Source: Procambarus clarkii | Lineage: Eukaryota > Arthropoda > Malacostraca > Decapoda > Cambaridae | NCBI RefSeq assembly: GCF_040958095.1 | Contig: NC_091208.1 | Span: 8,654,548 to 8,718,547 of the forward strand | Direction: 5' to 3' | DNA: 64,000 nt | Shown: positions 42,101 to 52,336 of the stretch, in pieces | How the letters are laid out: each line of letters opens with the position of its first letter | How positions within the stretch are numbered: the first letter of the stretch is position 1 | The notes under the pieces: generated by a model | What the model was told of the DNA's origin: nothing | What the model saw: the letters and a program-made list of their open reading frames with translations, nothing else | The model's database searches: none | Translations under genes and position numbers: made by a program

Positions 42101-42619
42101 GTGCAACCGTCAGGCGCTTCCTTTGGGTAACTTTTGGCATTTTGTAAATTAAAAAGATCACAATTACAGTACAGTAATATCCTTCACAATTGAAGCTAGC
42201 CGCGCGAGTTCACGGTAAACAATGGGAACACATGGCCCGTCGGAGTACATACTAGGTCCGTGGGAAAAAAAATACCTAGTGCCTATACATACTATAAAAG
42301 GTATTTAATAAGAAAACAAAGACTTTTGCTTAATAAAAACTGTTTCAAAATATTTTATTAATAATAATTTACAATTTTCTTCATTAAAGTGAATCATTTT
42401 AAAAGAAAATTAAGATGTAATATATGACTCTGGACGATCCAGGTCGGTGGCGGCCTGGTCGCCATGTGAGGGGACGCTGATGCCACAACAAACCCAATAC
42501 CGACTGTCGGTAATATCGACCGCAGACCGGTATAGCAGGCTCTAGCTACTGGGCTCCCAAACCGGTCGTTAATACCAGCAGATCGGTATAAAAGAGGCCG
42601 TTAAATTGAGTGGATACTG
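39122..42619 (-). mobile_element. Tigger element, copy 2 (complete, open transposase)
   Basis: Terminal inverted repeats CAGTATCCACTC...AAC(A/G)GCC at 39122 and 42619, flanked by TA on both sides within a (TA)n. Length 3498 bp. It contains the duplicated segment (39507-39935) and an uninterrupted transposase gene. It is the best preserved mobile element in the window. Confidence 0.95.
40200..42140 (-). CDS. Tigger (pogo-like) transposase, full-length
   Basis: Start chosen at MPKVTQRKR (42140-42138, context ACAAAATGC); an in-frame ATG at 42161 adds MIFLIYK. About 646 residues from the chosen start. N-terminal HTH (HARAAAEFNIGKSTVSDIKK), CENP-B-type DNA-binding domain (ending DGWVGRFKARHN), and DDE/D catalytic residues in YNADETGF, LLLLDNAPAHP and QPMDQGVI. 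An acidic region (DSDDSDDSDDDSDD), a helical LEQVEELIEYSI and about three 25-residue repeats complete it. All expected catalytic residues are present and no stop interrupts the frame. The enzyme would cut and paste the element at TA sites in the nucleus. Confidence 0.95.
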   Translation of the reverse strand: MPKVTQRKRLTVAQKLELIKKLDKGYSHARAAAEFNIGKSTVSDIKKQKDTLLKYVSTTECATSGAACSRKTVKSGQYPQLDAAVYKWFIQHRTIGMAIRFEELKVAASKLAIQLGIKDFSASDGWVGRFKARHNISNTKKISGEASSADPTNVDSFKAKLNEYIVSNNLRKYQVYNADETGFMWRAVPSTSLTSRMQENIPGRKISKERLSVLLCANADASHRTKCAVVGKSKNPRALKNIMQALPVIYYNSKKSWFNQIIFTDWFENHFCKEVREFQINKCGIKASEVKALLLLDNAPAHPISKLISRDGRIKCMALPPNTTSLIQPMDQGVILAAKRMYQTAMLEDVLVVLPSEEDELTGKDTRAQRTLENLKKYTIREAIFHWARLWNKVKETTLTNSWKKLLTERPRCEAAVSDSEFEGFENEANDFEGFEETIRTMLLQAGQGVQVNDINEWLENDYDPGYELLTEEQIAQSVLGNDSDDSDDSDDDSDDVGEALPRGVGYQKRLEQVEELIEYSIKSKHEVIGNFYVHLTALKQCLKTLARENQIQTKIDKFMISTVREKSSSTSDAAPVDAELPSTSRGASASNECSTSHAAPADAEFPSTSRGTSASNECSTSHVAPADAEFPPSRDKSSTNDIKYD

Positions 42620-42640
42620 TATATATATATATATATTATA

Positions 42641-42727
<87 letters not shown>
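42620..42727. repeat. (TA)n tract, right of the Tigger insertion
   Basis: Continuation of the tract at 38983-39121. Confidence 0.97.
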
Positions 42728-42731
<4 letters not shown>

Positions 42732-43144
42732 CCCAGGGCCAAACACTATTTCCTTGTGTAAATTCATACATCGCTGTAAAAATGTATACAATGTCACGAA
42801 ACAGAGATTTAGGTAAATGTATAGAGAAGGAAATGTAAAAGACATTGCTGAAAACCTTTATCTGTAGCAGTCCGAATCATTATCCCTTTTCCCTTCATCT
42901 TCCCCTTCCTTCCCTCCCCCTCACCCTCTCTTCCTCTCTCCCTCTCTTCTCTACAAACTTTTGTATTTTCTCCCCATCAAACAGTGGCTGTCAATATAGT
43001 TGGGAAAACATTAAATCAGCATTTACATGAGATGAAGTTAGGGTGCCCTTATTACACTGAGTCTCCGTTAAATGACGAATCTGAGTTATTAATATAAGTG
43101 CAATAGTGTAATTTGGCATTACATATCAAGGCTGTTCTCTCTCC

Positions 43145-43552
43145 TTGTGGCCACCTGCTGACTCTAGGCTTACTGCTCTGTGGCCACCTGCTGGCTCTAG
43201 GCTTAGTGCTCTGTGGCCACCTGGTGACTCTAGGCTTACTGCTCTGTGGCTACTTACTGCCTCTAGACTTACTGCTCTGTGGCCACCTGCTGGCTCTAGG
43301 CTTACTGCTCTGTGGCCACCTGCTGGCTCTAGGCTTACTGCTCTGTGGCGCCCTGCTGGCTCTAGGCTTACTGCTCTGTGGCCACCTGCTGGCGCTAGGC
43401 TTACTGTTCTGTGGCCACCTGCTGGCTCTAGGCTTACTGCTCTGTGGCCACCTGCTGGCTCTAGGCTTACTGCTCTGTGGCCACCTGCTGGCTCTAGGCT
43501 TACTGCTCTGTGGCCACCTGCTGGCTCTAGGCTTACTGCTCTGTGGCCACCT
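43145..43552 (+). repeat. 33-bp minisatellite A
   Basis: About twelve copies of a unit containing GTGGCCACCTGCTGGCTCTA and GGCTTACTGCTCT. Degenerate copies recur at 45000-45035 and 55945-56125. The period is a multiple of three, so all frames are open. Confidence 0.95.
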
Positions 43553-43559
43553 GACCGTA

Positions 43560-44100
43560 ACACTAACATTAAAAATCACCTGTTGAATGGTTAAATTTTG
43601 ACAACTACTGGCCTCGGAACAGGGTACACAGTAGCTGAATGTCCCCAACACTAACAAATGCGACGATCACCGTATTACACAGTAGATATATGATCCCAGC
43701 CCGCTGCCGACAGCAAAGTTTAATGGATGCTTTGTGCACTCAAAATTTTAAAACTTTCAGCATTAATTAAGGAATAAGTGTCTTTTTATATAAGTAAAAT
43801 AAAATTACAGAAAATAAATACAGTAAAATTTTATGTTAAATTTATACATGTGTTTACAAATTTAAAAAAATAATTATAGCCTTTTTTTTAATCTCATATT
43901 AACGTAAAAGTTTTATATTAAAATATTTTCTTGTCGTTACCTAATCAAATTTAAAAGGTAATAATTATTAATATCCTGCACACATATGGTCGTGGTTTTC
44001 TATACCGATTTAATGGGTAATTGTTTAATTGAATTTTTTTATGTTTCATTCTAACAAAAATAGTTTTAATATTATGAATACCTTATTAATATCCCCTTTG
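43560..44100. other. Non-coding array block with AT-rich spacer
   Basis: It contains a GGTACACAGTAGCT segment, then strongly AT-rich sequence. Related blocks are at 45400-45900, 47790-48300 and 56170-56640. No gene. Confidence 0.6.
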
Positions 44101-44407
44101 TGTACCGTATTCTTAGGCCACTGTCACAGTCGTCAGTAAGTGGGGATCACTTAGCTACTGGGTACCATTCCTTCCTTCCATTCCACCCTCCACCCTACAA
44201 CCTTCCCAGTCCTATCCCAAATCCTTATCCTGTAACGGGATGCAGGTTTTGCAGATGCAGTGCACACTGCATCAACACAGTGCAGTGTTGAGTGCAGAAA
44301 TATTGAGATATTGTTATTGAATTCAAGAAACAACCAGAAAGCAAGTGTTTAACTGTGCCTTACAATGATCACTGCACTGAGCAGTGAGTCCATTCACATG
44401 TCAGGGT

Positions 44408-44985
44408 CCCCACATTCATGAGGGGTTCTGCTTAGTGCATGACGTCACTGGGGTCCTGCTTAGTGCATGACGTCACTGGGATTCCGATTAGTGCATGACG
44501 TCGCTGGGGTCCTGCTTACTGCATGAAGTCACTGGGGTTATGCTTAGTGCATTACGTCACTGGGGTCATGCTTAGTGCATGAAATCACTGGGTCCTGCTT
44601 AGTGCATAGCGTCATTCGGTTCCTGCTTAGTGCATGACGTCACTAGGGCCCTGCTTAGTGAATAACGTCACTAGGGTCCTGCTTAGTGCTTGACATCACT
44701 GGAGTCCTGCTTAGTGCATGACGTCACTGGGGTTATGCTTAGTGCATGACGTCACTGGGGTCCTGTTTAGTGCATGACGTCGCTGGGGTCCTGCTTAGTG
44801 CATGACGTCACTGTGGTTCTGCTTAGTGCATGACGTCACTGGGGTCCTGCTTGGTGCATGACGTCACTGGGGTCCTGCTTAGTGCATGACGTCACTGGGG
44901 TCCTGTTTAGTGCATGACGTCGCTGGGGTCCTGCTTAGAGCATGCCGTCACTGAGGTCCTGCTTAGAGCATGAAGACACTGGGAT
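44408..44985 (+). repeat. 28-bp tandem array bearing TGACGTCA, block 1
   Basis: About twenty units of TGCATGACGTCACTGGGG followed by TCCTGCTTAG. Most keep the palindrome TGACGTCA or a one-base variant. TGACGTCA is the full cAMP response element recognised by CREB/ATF bZIP proteins; binding here is not shown. Confidence 0.92.
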
Positions 44986-45036
44986 TAAGTACTCTGTGAC
45001 CACCTGCTGGCTGTATGCTTAGTGCAATGTGGCCAC

Positions 45037-45395
45037 CTGACCAAAACACCAACAACAAGAAACACCAGCGTGACCAAAACACTAACAACAAGAAACACCA
45101 GAGTGACCAAAACACCAACAACAAGAAACACCAGCGTGACCAAAACACCAACAACAAGAAACACCAGCGTGACCAAAACACCAACAACAAGAAACACCAG
45201 CGTGACCAAAACACCAACAACAAGAAACACCAGCGTGACCAAAACACCAACAACAAGAAACACCAGCGTGACCAAAACACTATCAACAAGAAACACCAGC
45301 GTGACCAAAACACTATCAACAAGAAACACCAGCGTGACCAAAACACTATCAACAAGAAACACCAGCGTGACCAAAACACTAACAACAAGAAACAG
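45037..45395 (+). repeat. 33-bp minisatellite B
   Basis: About eleven copies of ACCAAAACACCAACAACAAG plus AAACACCAGCGTG. A two-unit version is at 47722-47785 and a single decayed unit at 56125-56165. Confidence 0.95.
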
Positions 45396-46082
45396 CTGTT
45401 GAAAGGTGAGTTTCTGTATCAACCACTGGCCTCAGAACACGGTACACAGTAGCTAAGTGTCCCCCCACACTCTAACAACTGTGACAACCACTGTAGTACA
45501 CAGTATCTAAGTTATACCTTCTCACGATCGAAAGTAAAGTTTAATCTTTTGCGTGTATATTGTACACATAACGTTTTATAAATTTGTATTGGATGTGTAA
45601 TAAAAGTAGTGCCTAAACATATAAATAATTTTTTCGTACAAATTTTTTTTTTAATTTTGTGCTAAAATAAAAACAATTAAATAACACAAAACAAAATTTA
45701 AACTGATTTTTTTTAAATTGTATATTGTTAAACAAACCCTATTATCAATATTTTTGTAACGATTTAATTATATTTAAGTAATAAATAATAATAAAATGCT
45801 TTTCCTTCCACACTATCAAGGTTGGTCGGGGTTTCCTGTACTACCTTTATGGGTAACTTTTATATTCAATAATTCATACGTTTCATTCTAACAGAAATTT
45901 TGTGTTGATACTCTGAATACCCTATTAATATCCCCATTGTGTACCATATTCTAAGGCCACTGTCACAGTCGTCAGTAAGTGGGGATCACTTAGCTACTTG
46001 GCACCATTCCTTCCTCCACCACCTCCTTTGCCGTCCTATCCCAAATCCTTATCCTGTTATTGGATGCAGTGTCTAACAACAT

Positions 46083-46352
46083 AACCAGTCCAGGTTATGG
46101 TGTGGCTGAGGGCGTGGAGGCTGGTGTTGATGTTGTTCAGGGCCTTGTTGAGGTTGGTGATGCAGTGCCTGGTTATGGTTATGTTGTGGCTGAGGGTGTG
46201 GAGGCTGGTGTTGATGTTGTTCAGGGCCTTGTTGAGGTTGGTGATGCAGTGCCTGGTTATGGTTATGTTGTGGCTGAGGGTGTGGAGGCTGGTGTTGATG
46301 TTGTTCAGGGCCTTGTTGAGGTTGGTGATGCAGTGCCTGGTTATGGTTATAA
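46083..46352 (+). repeat. 84-bp minisatellite, block 1 (about 3 units)
   Basis: Each unit contains GTTATGTTGTGGCTGAGGG, GTGGAGGCTGGTGTTGATG and CAGGGCCTTGTTGAGGTTGG. In one frame it reads VVAEGVEAGVDVVQGLVE; both strands and all frames are open because 84 is divisible by three. Confidence 0.95.
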
Positions 46353-46585
46353 CAATAAGCACTACAATAAACAGCATGGAAATGATAGATCCAGACAACT
46401 TCTTTATGCGTGATATCCAAACTTCTGTAAACATAATTGATATCAACACGAGCGAGACAGATTTTGCAAGAGAAATTGTCAACAAGCCCATGCACTCAGC
46501 CCCGGGTCCAGACTCATGGAATTCAATATTTATAATGAAATATTTTTCTAAACTGTATTCTAAACTAAAAAATGAGTTAGAAGCA
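46353..46585 (+). pseudogene. LINE reverse transcriptase fragment in macro-unit (copy 1)
   Basis: With frame changes: DPDNFFMRDIQT, then NTSETDFAREIVN and MPMHSAPGPDSWNSIFI. This is the segment just before the catalytic palm of the LINE at 32196. Equivalent fragments with the same start and end points lie at 48635-48810, 50565-50770 and 58806-59210, so it was duplicated as part of the unit. Confidence 0.75.
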
Positions 46586-46892
46586 TGATGATGTTGCAAC
46601 ACGTCTTCCTACTTGTTACACTGCAACATTGTTCAGATTTTGGACATTTCTTTCTCATTCACTTGCTATGTAGTATTTAAGTACGGGTTAAAGGGAAGAT
46701 TGCGACGCCGTTGTCAAGGAGACATCACCCTCCTCCTCCTCTTGACTGATGTTTACACAATTACGCCATTCACCGCTGTTCATTCACCGAATTCAAGAAA
46801 CAACCAGAAAGCAGGTGTTTAACAGTGACTAACAATTATCACTGCAAACAGTAGTGAATCCATTCTTATGTCAGAGTCCTCACATTCATGAG

Positions 46893-47705
46893 GGGTCCTG
46901 TTTAATGCATGACGTCACGGGTCCTGTTTAATGCATGACGCCACTGGGTCCATGTTTATTGCATGACGTGACTAGTCCTGCTTAGTGCATGATGTCACTG
47001 GGGTCCTGCTTAGTGCATGACATCACTGGGGTCCTGCTTAATCCATGACGTCACTAGGCTCGTGCTTAGTGCATGACGTCACTGGGGTCCTGCTTAATCC
47101 ATGACGTCACTGGGCTCGTGCTTAGTGCATGACGTCACTGGGGTCCTGCTTAGTGCATGACGTCACTTGGATCCTGCCTAGTGCATGACTTCACTGGGGT
47201 CCTGCTTAGTGCATGACTTCACTGGGGGTCCTGCTTAGTGCATGACTTCATTGGGGTCCTGCTTAGTGCATGAATTTACTGGGGTCCTGCTTAGTTTAAG
47301 ACGTCATTGGGGTCCTGCTTGGTGCATGCCATCACTGGAGTCCTGCTTAGTGCATAACATCACTAGGGTCCTGTTTAAAGCATGCCGTCACTGAGGTCCT
47401 GCTTAGTGCATGACGTCACTGTGATCCTGCTTAGTGCATGACGTCACTGAGGTCCTGCTTAGTGCATGACGTCACTGGATTCCTGCTTAATCTATGACGT
47501 CACTGGGATCGTGGCTAGTGCATGACGTCACTGGGGTCCTGCTTAGTGCATGACGTCACAGAGGTCCTGCTTAGTGCATGACGTCACTAGGGTCCTGCTT
47601 AGTTCATGACATCACAGGGGTCCTGTGTAGTGCATGACGTTACTGGGATCATGCTTAGTACATGACATCACTGGAGTCCTGGTGAGTGCATGACGTCACT
47701 GGGAT
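46893..47705 (+). repeat. 28-bp TGACGTCA array, block 2
   Basis: Close to thirty units, more diverged than block 1; several have GACATCA or GACTTCA in place of the palindrome. Confidence 0.92.
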
Positions 47706-48436
47706 TAAGTACTCTGTGGCCACCTGAACAAAACACTAACAACAAGAAACACCAGCGAGACCAAAACAACAACAAGAAACACCTGTTGAAAAGTGAGTTT
47801 CTGTGACAATCACGGACCTCAGAACATGGTACACAGTAGCTAAGTGTCCCCCACTCTAACAACTGCGACGACTAGTGTAGTAGACAGTCTCTAAGTGATC
47901 CCTAATCACTGCATAGTTTAATGTGTATAATGTTTCCTAAAAATTTTTGTGTTCTCAACTCCATAACTAATATAACTAAAAGTTTCTTTTTATATAAATT
48001 AAATTATTTGACTAAAAATTTATGTAAAAAATTTTGTGTTAAAATTCTTAAAACTTTATACGAAATAGAAAATAACTAAAAAGATTTTATTTACTTTTAT
48101 ATTAGTAGTAAAATTTTTATATCAATATTTTTCATGATACAAAATGTTTGTATTTAATAAATAATAAATATTACCTTGCTTATCCTCTCACACACAAATC
48201 ATTGAATTGTCGTGATTTTCTATACCTCTTTAATGATTAACTTTTATATTTAAATTTTTTTTTTCTTTTTTACCAGAAATTTTATGTTGATACTTTCAAT
48301 GCCTTATTAATATCCGCTTTGTGTACCATATTCTTAGTCCATTGTCAAAGTTGTCAGTAAGTAAGGATAACTTAGCTGCTGGGCACCAATCCTTCCTCCC
48401 CCCCGTCCAATCCCTAATCCTTATCTTGTAATTGGA

Positions 48437-48628
48437 TGCAGTGCCTGGTTATGGTTATGTTGTGGCTGAGGGTGTGGAGGCTGATGTTGATGTTGTTCAG
48501 GGCCTTGTTGAGGTTGGTGATGCAGTGCCAGGTTATGGTTATGTTGTGGCTGAGGGTGTGGAGGCTGGTGTTGATGTTGTTCAGGGCCTTGTTGAGGTTA
48601 GTGGTGCAGTGCCTGGTTATGGTTATAA
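48437..48628 (+). repeat. 84-bp minisatellite, block 2 (about 2 units)
   Basis: Same unit as block 1, with private changes (GATGTTGATG for GGTGTTGATG). Confidence 0.93.
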
Positions 48629-48634
48629 CAATAA

Positions 48635-48810
48635 ACTGCATGAAAGTGGAAGATCCGGAAAACTTCATTATTGTATTATCCAAACTCTTGTAAAAATAAT
48701 TGATATCAACACGAGCGAGGCAGATTTTGCAAGAGAAATTGTCAACATCTCCATGCACTCGGCCCGGGTCCAGACTCAAGGAATTCAATATTTATAATGA
48801 AATATTATTC
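48635..48810 (+). pseudogene. LINE reverse transcriptase fragment in macro-unit (copy 2)
   Basis: Contains NTSEADFAREIVN and MHSARVQTQGIQY (frameshifted from MHSAPGPDSWNSIF). Confidence 0.7.
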
Positions 48811-48829
48811 TAAGCTATAAAAGGAGTTT

Positions 48830-49160
48830 AAAAACATGATATTGCAACATCATATGATACTTAGGTCATAGAGTTAAGAAGCATGATGATGTTGCAGCTT
48901 ATCCTAATATTTGAGCATAGAGTTTAGAAGCAAGAAGATGTTGCAACATATCCTAATATTTGATCATAGAGTGTAGAAGCATGATGATGTTGCAACATGT
49001 CCTAATACTTGGTCATAGAATTTAGAAGCATGATGATGTTGCAACATATCCTAATCCTGGATCATAGAGCTTAGAAGGAAGATGACCGATGACGTTGCAA
49101 CATATCTTAATACTTCGATCATAGTGTTAGGAAACATGATGGTGTTGCAACACGTCTTCC
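48830..49160 (+). repeat. About 49-bp tandem repeat with GATGATGTTGCAAC
   Basis: Six imperfect units of CATAGAGTTTAGAAGCATGA followed by TGATGTTGCAACATATCCTA. Only one unit is present in the other macro-units (46580, 50820, 59270). Confidence 0.85.
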
Positions 49161-49325
49161 TACTTGTTATACTTCAACATTGTTCAGGTTTTGGACATTT
49201 CTTTCTCATTCACCTGTTATATAGTATTTAAATACTGGTTAAAAGAAAGATGCGACGCCGTTGTCATGGAGACATCCCTCCTCCTCCTGACTGATGTTTA
49301 CACATTTAAGCCATAAACTGCATAC

Positions 49326-49394
49326 ATGTCCTGTTTTATGCCCTCCAAAAGAAGCAAACAGTCGGGTTTGTCATATAGGAAACTGGGCCTTCAG
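49326..49394 (+). other. Exon-like short frame followed by a 5' splice consensus
   Basis: ATG opens a 23-codon frame (MSCFMPSKRSKQSGLSYRKL, then GLQ) ending at CAG|GTAAGA (donor at 49395). It lies about 95-100 bases downstream of a TATA-like GTATTTAAATAC and the X-box-like GTTGTCATGGAGAC (49260-49273). The same segment occurs at 51028 and 59486, where the frame meets a stop (GGCTTTTAG) and the donor is lost. It could be the first exon of an unrecognised gene or element. No downstream exon found. Confidence 0.3.
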
Positions 49395-49399
49395 GTAAG

Positions 49400-50040
49400 A
49401 ATTCATCGTCTAAATGTCGCCTGTATCTGTGTGAGGAGCGAGGTGGTTGAGAGATGGTGTTGGGTCGCAGAGGGAGAGAGAGAGAGAGCCTCGACTCCCT
49501 GCCTTGGAAGCTCAAGGAAATAAATGATAGATTTTACAGGATGTGTTCTGAGATCATTGGGGGTGGAGAGTCCTCAAAGGAAATTTGAAAGTGATTGATG
49601 GACAACGAGTGTTTTCATGTCCACTAATTCAGTAGTGAATAAGATAATATTAATGTAAGAAATGAATGCGTAATTACACAAAAAATTCTCATCGTCCCAA
49701 AAATAATGCTTCCTCTTTATCTTCAAAGCAATTGATTCTCAATGTTGCAAGGAGTATAGATTATCTGGAGGCATGAAGAGAGGGAAGATGGATGTCCTGT
49801 CGAGGGGAGACTAGGTAATCTTGCTCTACAGTTGCATTGATCAGCTGAAGAAGAATTTGGGTTGCTGTAAACGTCATAGACTTGTCAACCATAGAGTGTA
49901 CCTAACTGAGTGCTTCATGCAAAGTTCTTCAGCTATGTCTGACGTCGTTGTATATCTTTATCTGTCGATCATGTCAGTGTTGCTGGTCAGCATACCTCAG
50001 GTGATGGTCTAGTTGTGTGCAGAAATGTTGTGTTATTGGG
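49400..50040. other. Non-coding macro-array block
   Basis: It includes a GA-rich stretch (49468-49490) and a segment with GAAGATGGATGTCCTGTCGA shared with 51612. No gene seen. Confidence 0.55.
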
Positions 50041-50562
50041 ATACAGTTCCTGGTTATGTTGTGGCTGAGGGTGTGGAGGCTGGTGTGGATATTGTTCAGG
50101 GCCTTGTTGAGGTTGGTGATGCAGTGCCTGGTTATGGTTATCTTGTGGCTGAGGGTGTGGAGGCTGGTGTTGATGTTGTTCAGGGCCTTGTTGAGGTTGG
50201 TGATGATGTGTCTGGTTATGGTTATGTTGTGGCTGAGGGTGTGGAGGCTGGTGTTGATGTTGTTCAGGGCCTTGTTGAGGTTGGTGATGCAGTGCCTGGT
50301 TATGGTTATGTTGTGGCTGAGGGTGTGGAGGCTGGTGTTGATGTTGTTCAGGGCCTTGCTGAGGTTAGTGATGCAGTGCCTGGTTATGGTTATGTTGTGG
50401 CTGAGGGTGTGGAGGCTGGTGTTGATGTTGTTCAGGGCCTTGTTGAGGTTGGTGATGCAGTGCCTGGTTATGGTTATGTTGTGGCTGAGGGTGTGGAGGC
50501 TGGTGTTCATGTTGTTCAGGGCCTTGTTGAGGTTGGTGATGCAGTGCCTGGTTATGGTTATA
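50041..50562 (+). repeat. 84-bp minisatellite, block 3 (about 6 units)
   Basis: Six units. The resulting frames of about 190-267 codons are repeat artefacts. Confidence 0.95.
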
Positions 50563-50564
50563 AC

Positions 50565-50770
50565 AATAAAGACTTCGATAAATAGCATGAAAGTGGTAGA
50601 TCCGGACAACTTCTTTATGCGTGATATCCAAACTCCTGTAAATATAATTTATATCAACACGAGCATAGTAGAATTTGCAAGAGAAATTGGCAACATGCCA
50701 ATGCACTCAGCCCCGGGTTTCAACTCATGGAATTCAATATTTATAAAGAAATATTTTACTAAACTAAAAA
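50565..50770 (+). pseudogene. LINE reverse transcriptase fragment in macro-unit (copy 3)
   Basis: Contains DPDNFFMRDIQTPVNI, EFAREIGNMPMHSAPGF and SWNSIFIKKYF. Confidence 0.75.
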
Positions 50771-51345
50771 AAAAGTTTAGAACCTTGATAATGCAAAATA
50801 TCCTAATACTTAGGTCATAGAGTTTAGAAGCATGATGATGTTGCAACACGTCTTCCTACTTGTTTCACTTCAACATTGTTCAGATTTTGGACATTTCTTT
50901 CTCATTCACTTGTTATATAGTATTTAAATACCGGTTAAAGGGAAGATGCGACGCCGTTGTCATGGAGACATCACCCCTCCTCCTCCTCCTGAGTGATGTT
51001 TACACATTTACGCCATAAACTGCATATATGTCATATTTTATGCCCTCCAAAGGAAGCAAACAGCCGGGTTTGTCATTTAAGAAACTGGGCTTTTAGGGGA
51101 GAATTCATCGTCTAAATGTCACCTGTATCTGTGTGAGGAGCGAGGTGTTTGAGAGATGGTGTTGGGTGGCAGAGGGAGAGAGAGAGAGCCTCGACCACCT
51201 GCCTTTTGAAACTCAAGGAAATATATGATAGATTTTACAAGACCTGTTCTGAGATCGGGGGGTGGGGGGGGGTCCTCTAAGCAGATTTGAAAGTGATTAA
51301 TGGACAACGAGTGTTTTCATGTCCACTAATTCAGTAGTGATTTAG

Positions 51346-51457
51346 ATGCAGGCGATGAGTCACAACGTGGCTGAAATATGTTGACCAGTCCACACACTAG
51401 AAAGTGAAGGGACGACGACGTTTCGGTCCGTCCTGGACCATTCTCTAGTCGATTAGC
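51346..51457 (-). mobile_element. Short Penelope-like 3' fragment with hammerhead-like motif
   Basis: On the minus strand it repeats the PLE right end: GGTCCAGGACGGACCGAAAC, then TCTAGTGTGTGGACTGGTCA and GTGACTCATCGCCTGCAT. It is flanked by TAGTGATTTAG and TAGTGATTCAG, an 11-bp target duplication with one mismatch. It is therefore a 5'-truncated insertion of only about 112 bases. Confidence 0.75.
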
Positions 51458-51967
51458 TAGTGATTCAGATAATATTAAAGCAAGAAATAAATGAGTAGTT
51501 ACACTAAAAATTGAAGTCTTCCCTAAGTTAATGTTTCCTCTTCATCTTTAAAGCAATTGATTCTCACAATGTTGCAAGAAGTATAGATTACATCGAGGCA
51601 TGAAGAGAGGGAAGATGGATGTCCTGTCGAGGGGAAACTAGGTAATCTTGCACCGCAGTTGCATTGATCAGCTGAAGAAGAAGTAGAGTTGGTGTAAACG
51701 TCTTAGACCTGTCAACCATAGAGTGTACCTGAGTGTTTGATGTAAAGTGCTTCAGCTATGTCTGATGTCCGTGTATATATATATCTGTCGAGCATGTCAG
51801 TGTTGCTGGTGAGCATACGTTTGGTGATGGTCTGGTTGTGTGCATAAATATTAAATATTGTGTTATTGCTGTTGAATTGAAGTAACAACCAGAAAGCAGG
51901 TGTTTAACAGTGCCTTATAATGATCAAAGCAAAGAGCAGTGAGTCCATTCGCATGTCAGAGTCCTTA

Positions 51968-52100
51968 CAATCATGAGGGGTCCTGCTTAGTGCATGACGT
52001 CACTGGGGTCCTGCTCAGTGCATGATGTCCCTGGGGTTCTGCTTAGTGCATGACGTCACTGGGGTCCTGCTTAGTGCATGACGTCACTGGTCTCCTCTCA
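51968..52100 (+). repeat. 28-bp TGACGTCA array, block 3
   Basis: About four to five units, the shortest of the three arrays. Confidence 0.9.
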
Positions 52101-52336
52101 CTAGCTGTCAGTACTTGGTCACGTGACCCTAAATGGGTCACTGAGTACTGTGAAGTTGTTCTACTTTACACCATCGTGTTTAACGGAAATAATTCATTAA
52201 CATACAGAGCCTGACACCAACCTCATTACATAATACACTGTAATATTACAGCCAATTTTCCTGGGTAACGTGTCAAGCCGTCCTCCTAATAGAACGTTGC
52301 ATTTTGACGTATAGTCTACCCAAGACCAAAAGAAGT

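Noticed and set aside
42845-43030. Small secreted protein frame
   Set aside because: The region is a non-coding array block repeated at 55340-55500, where the frame is not kept.
43113-43657. Leucine- or proline-rich proteins of 135-157 residues
   Set aside because: Produced by a 33-bp minisatellite whose period is divisible by three, which keeps all frames open.
44963-45452. Phe/Trp- or Asn/Lys-rich repeat proteins
   Set aside because: Same reason: 33-bp minisatellite B, open on both strands.
44408-47705. CRISPR array (regular repeats with spacers)
   Set aside because: The 28-bp units are head-to-tail with no unique spacers, in a eukaryotic context and with no cas genes.
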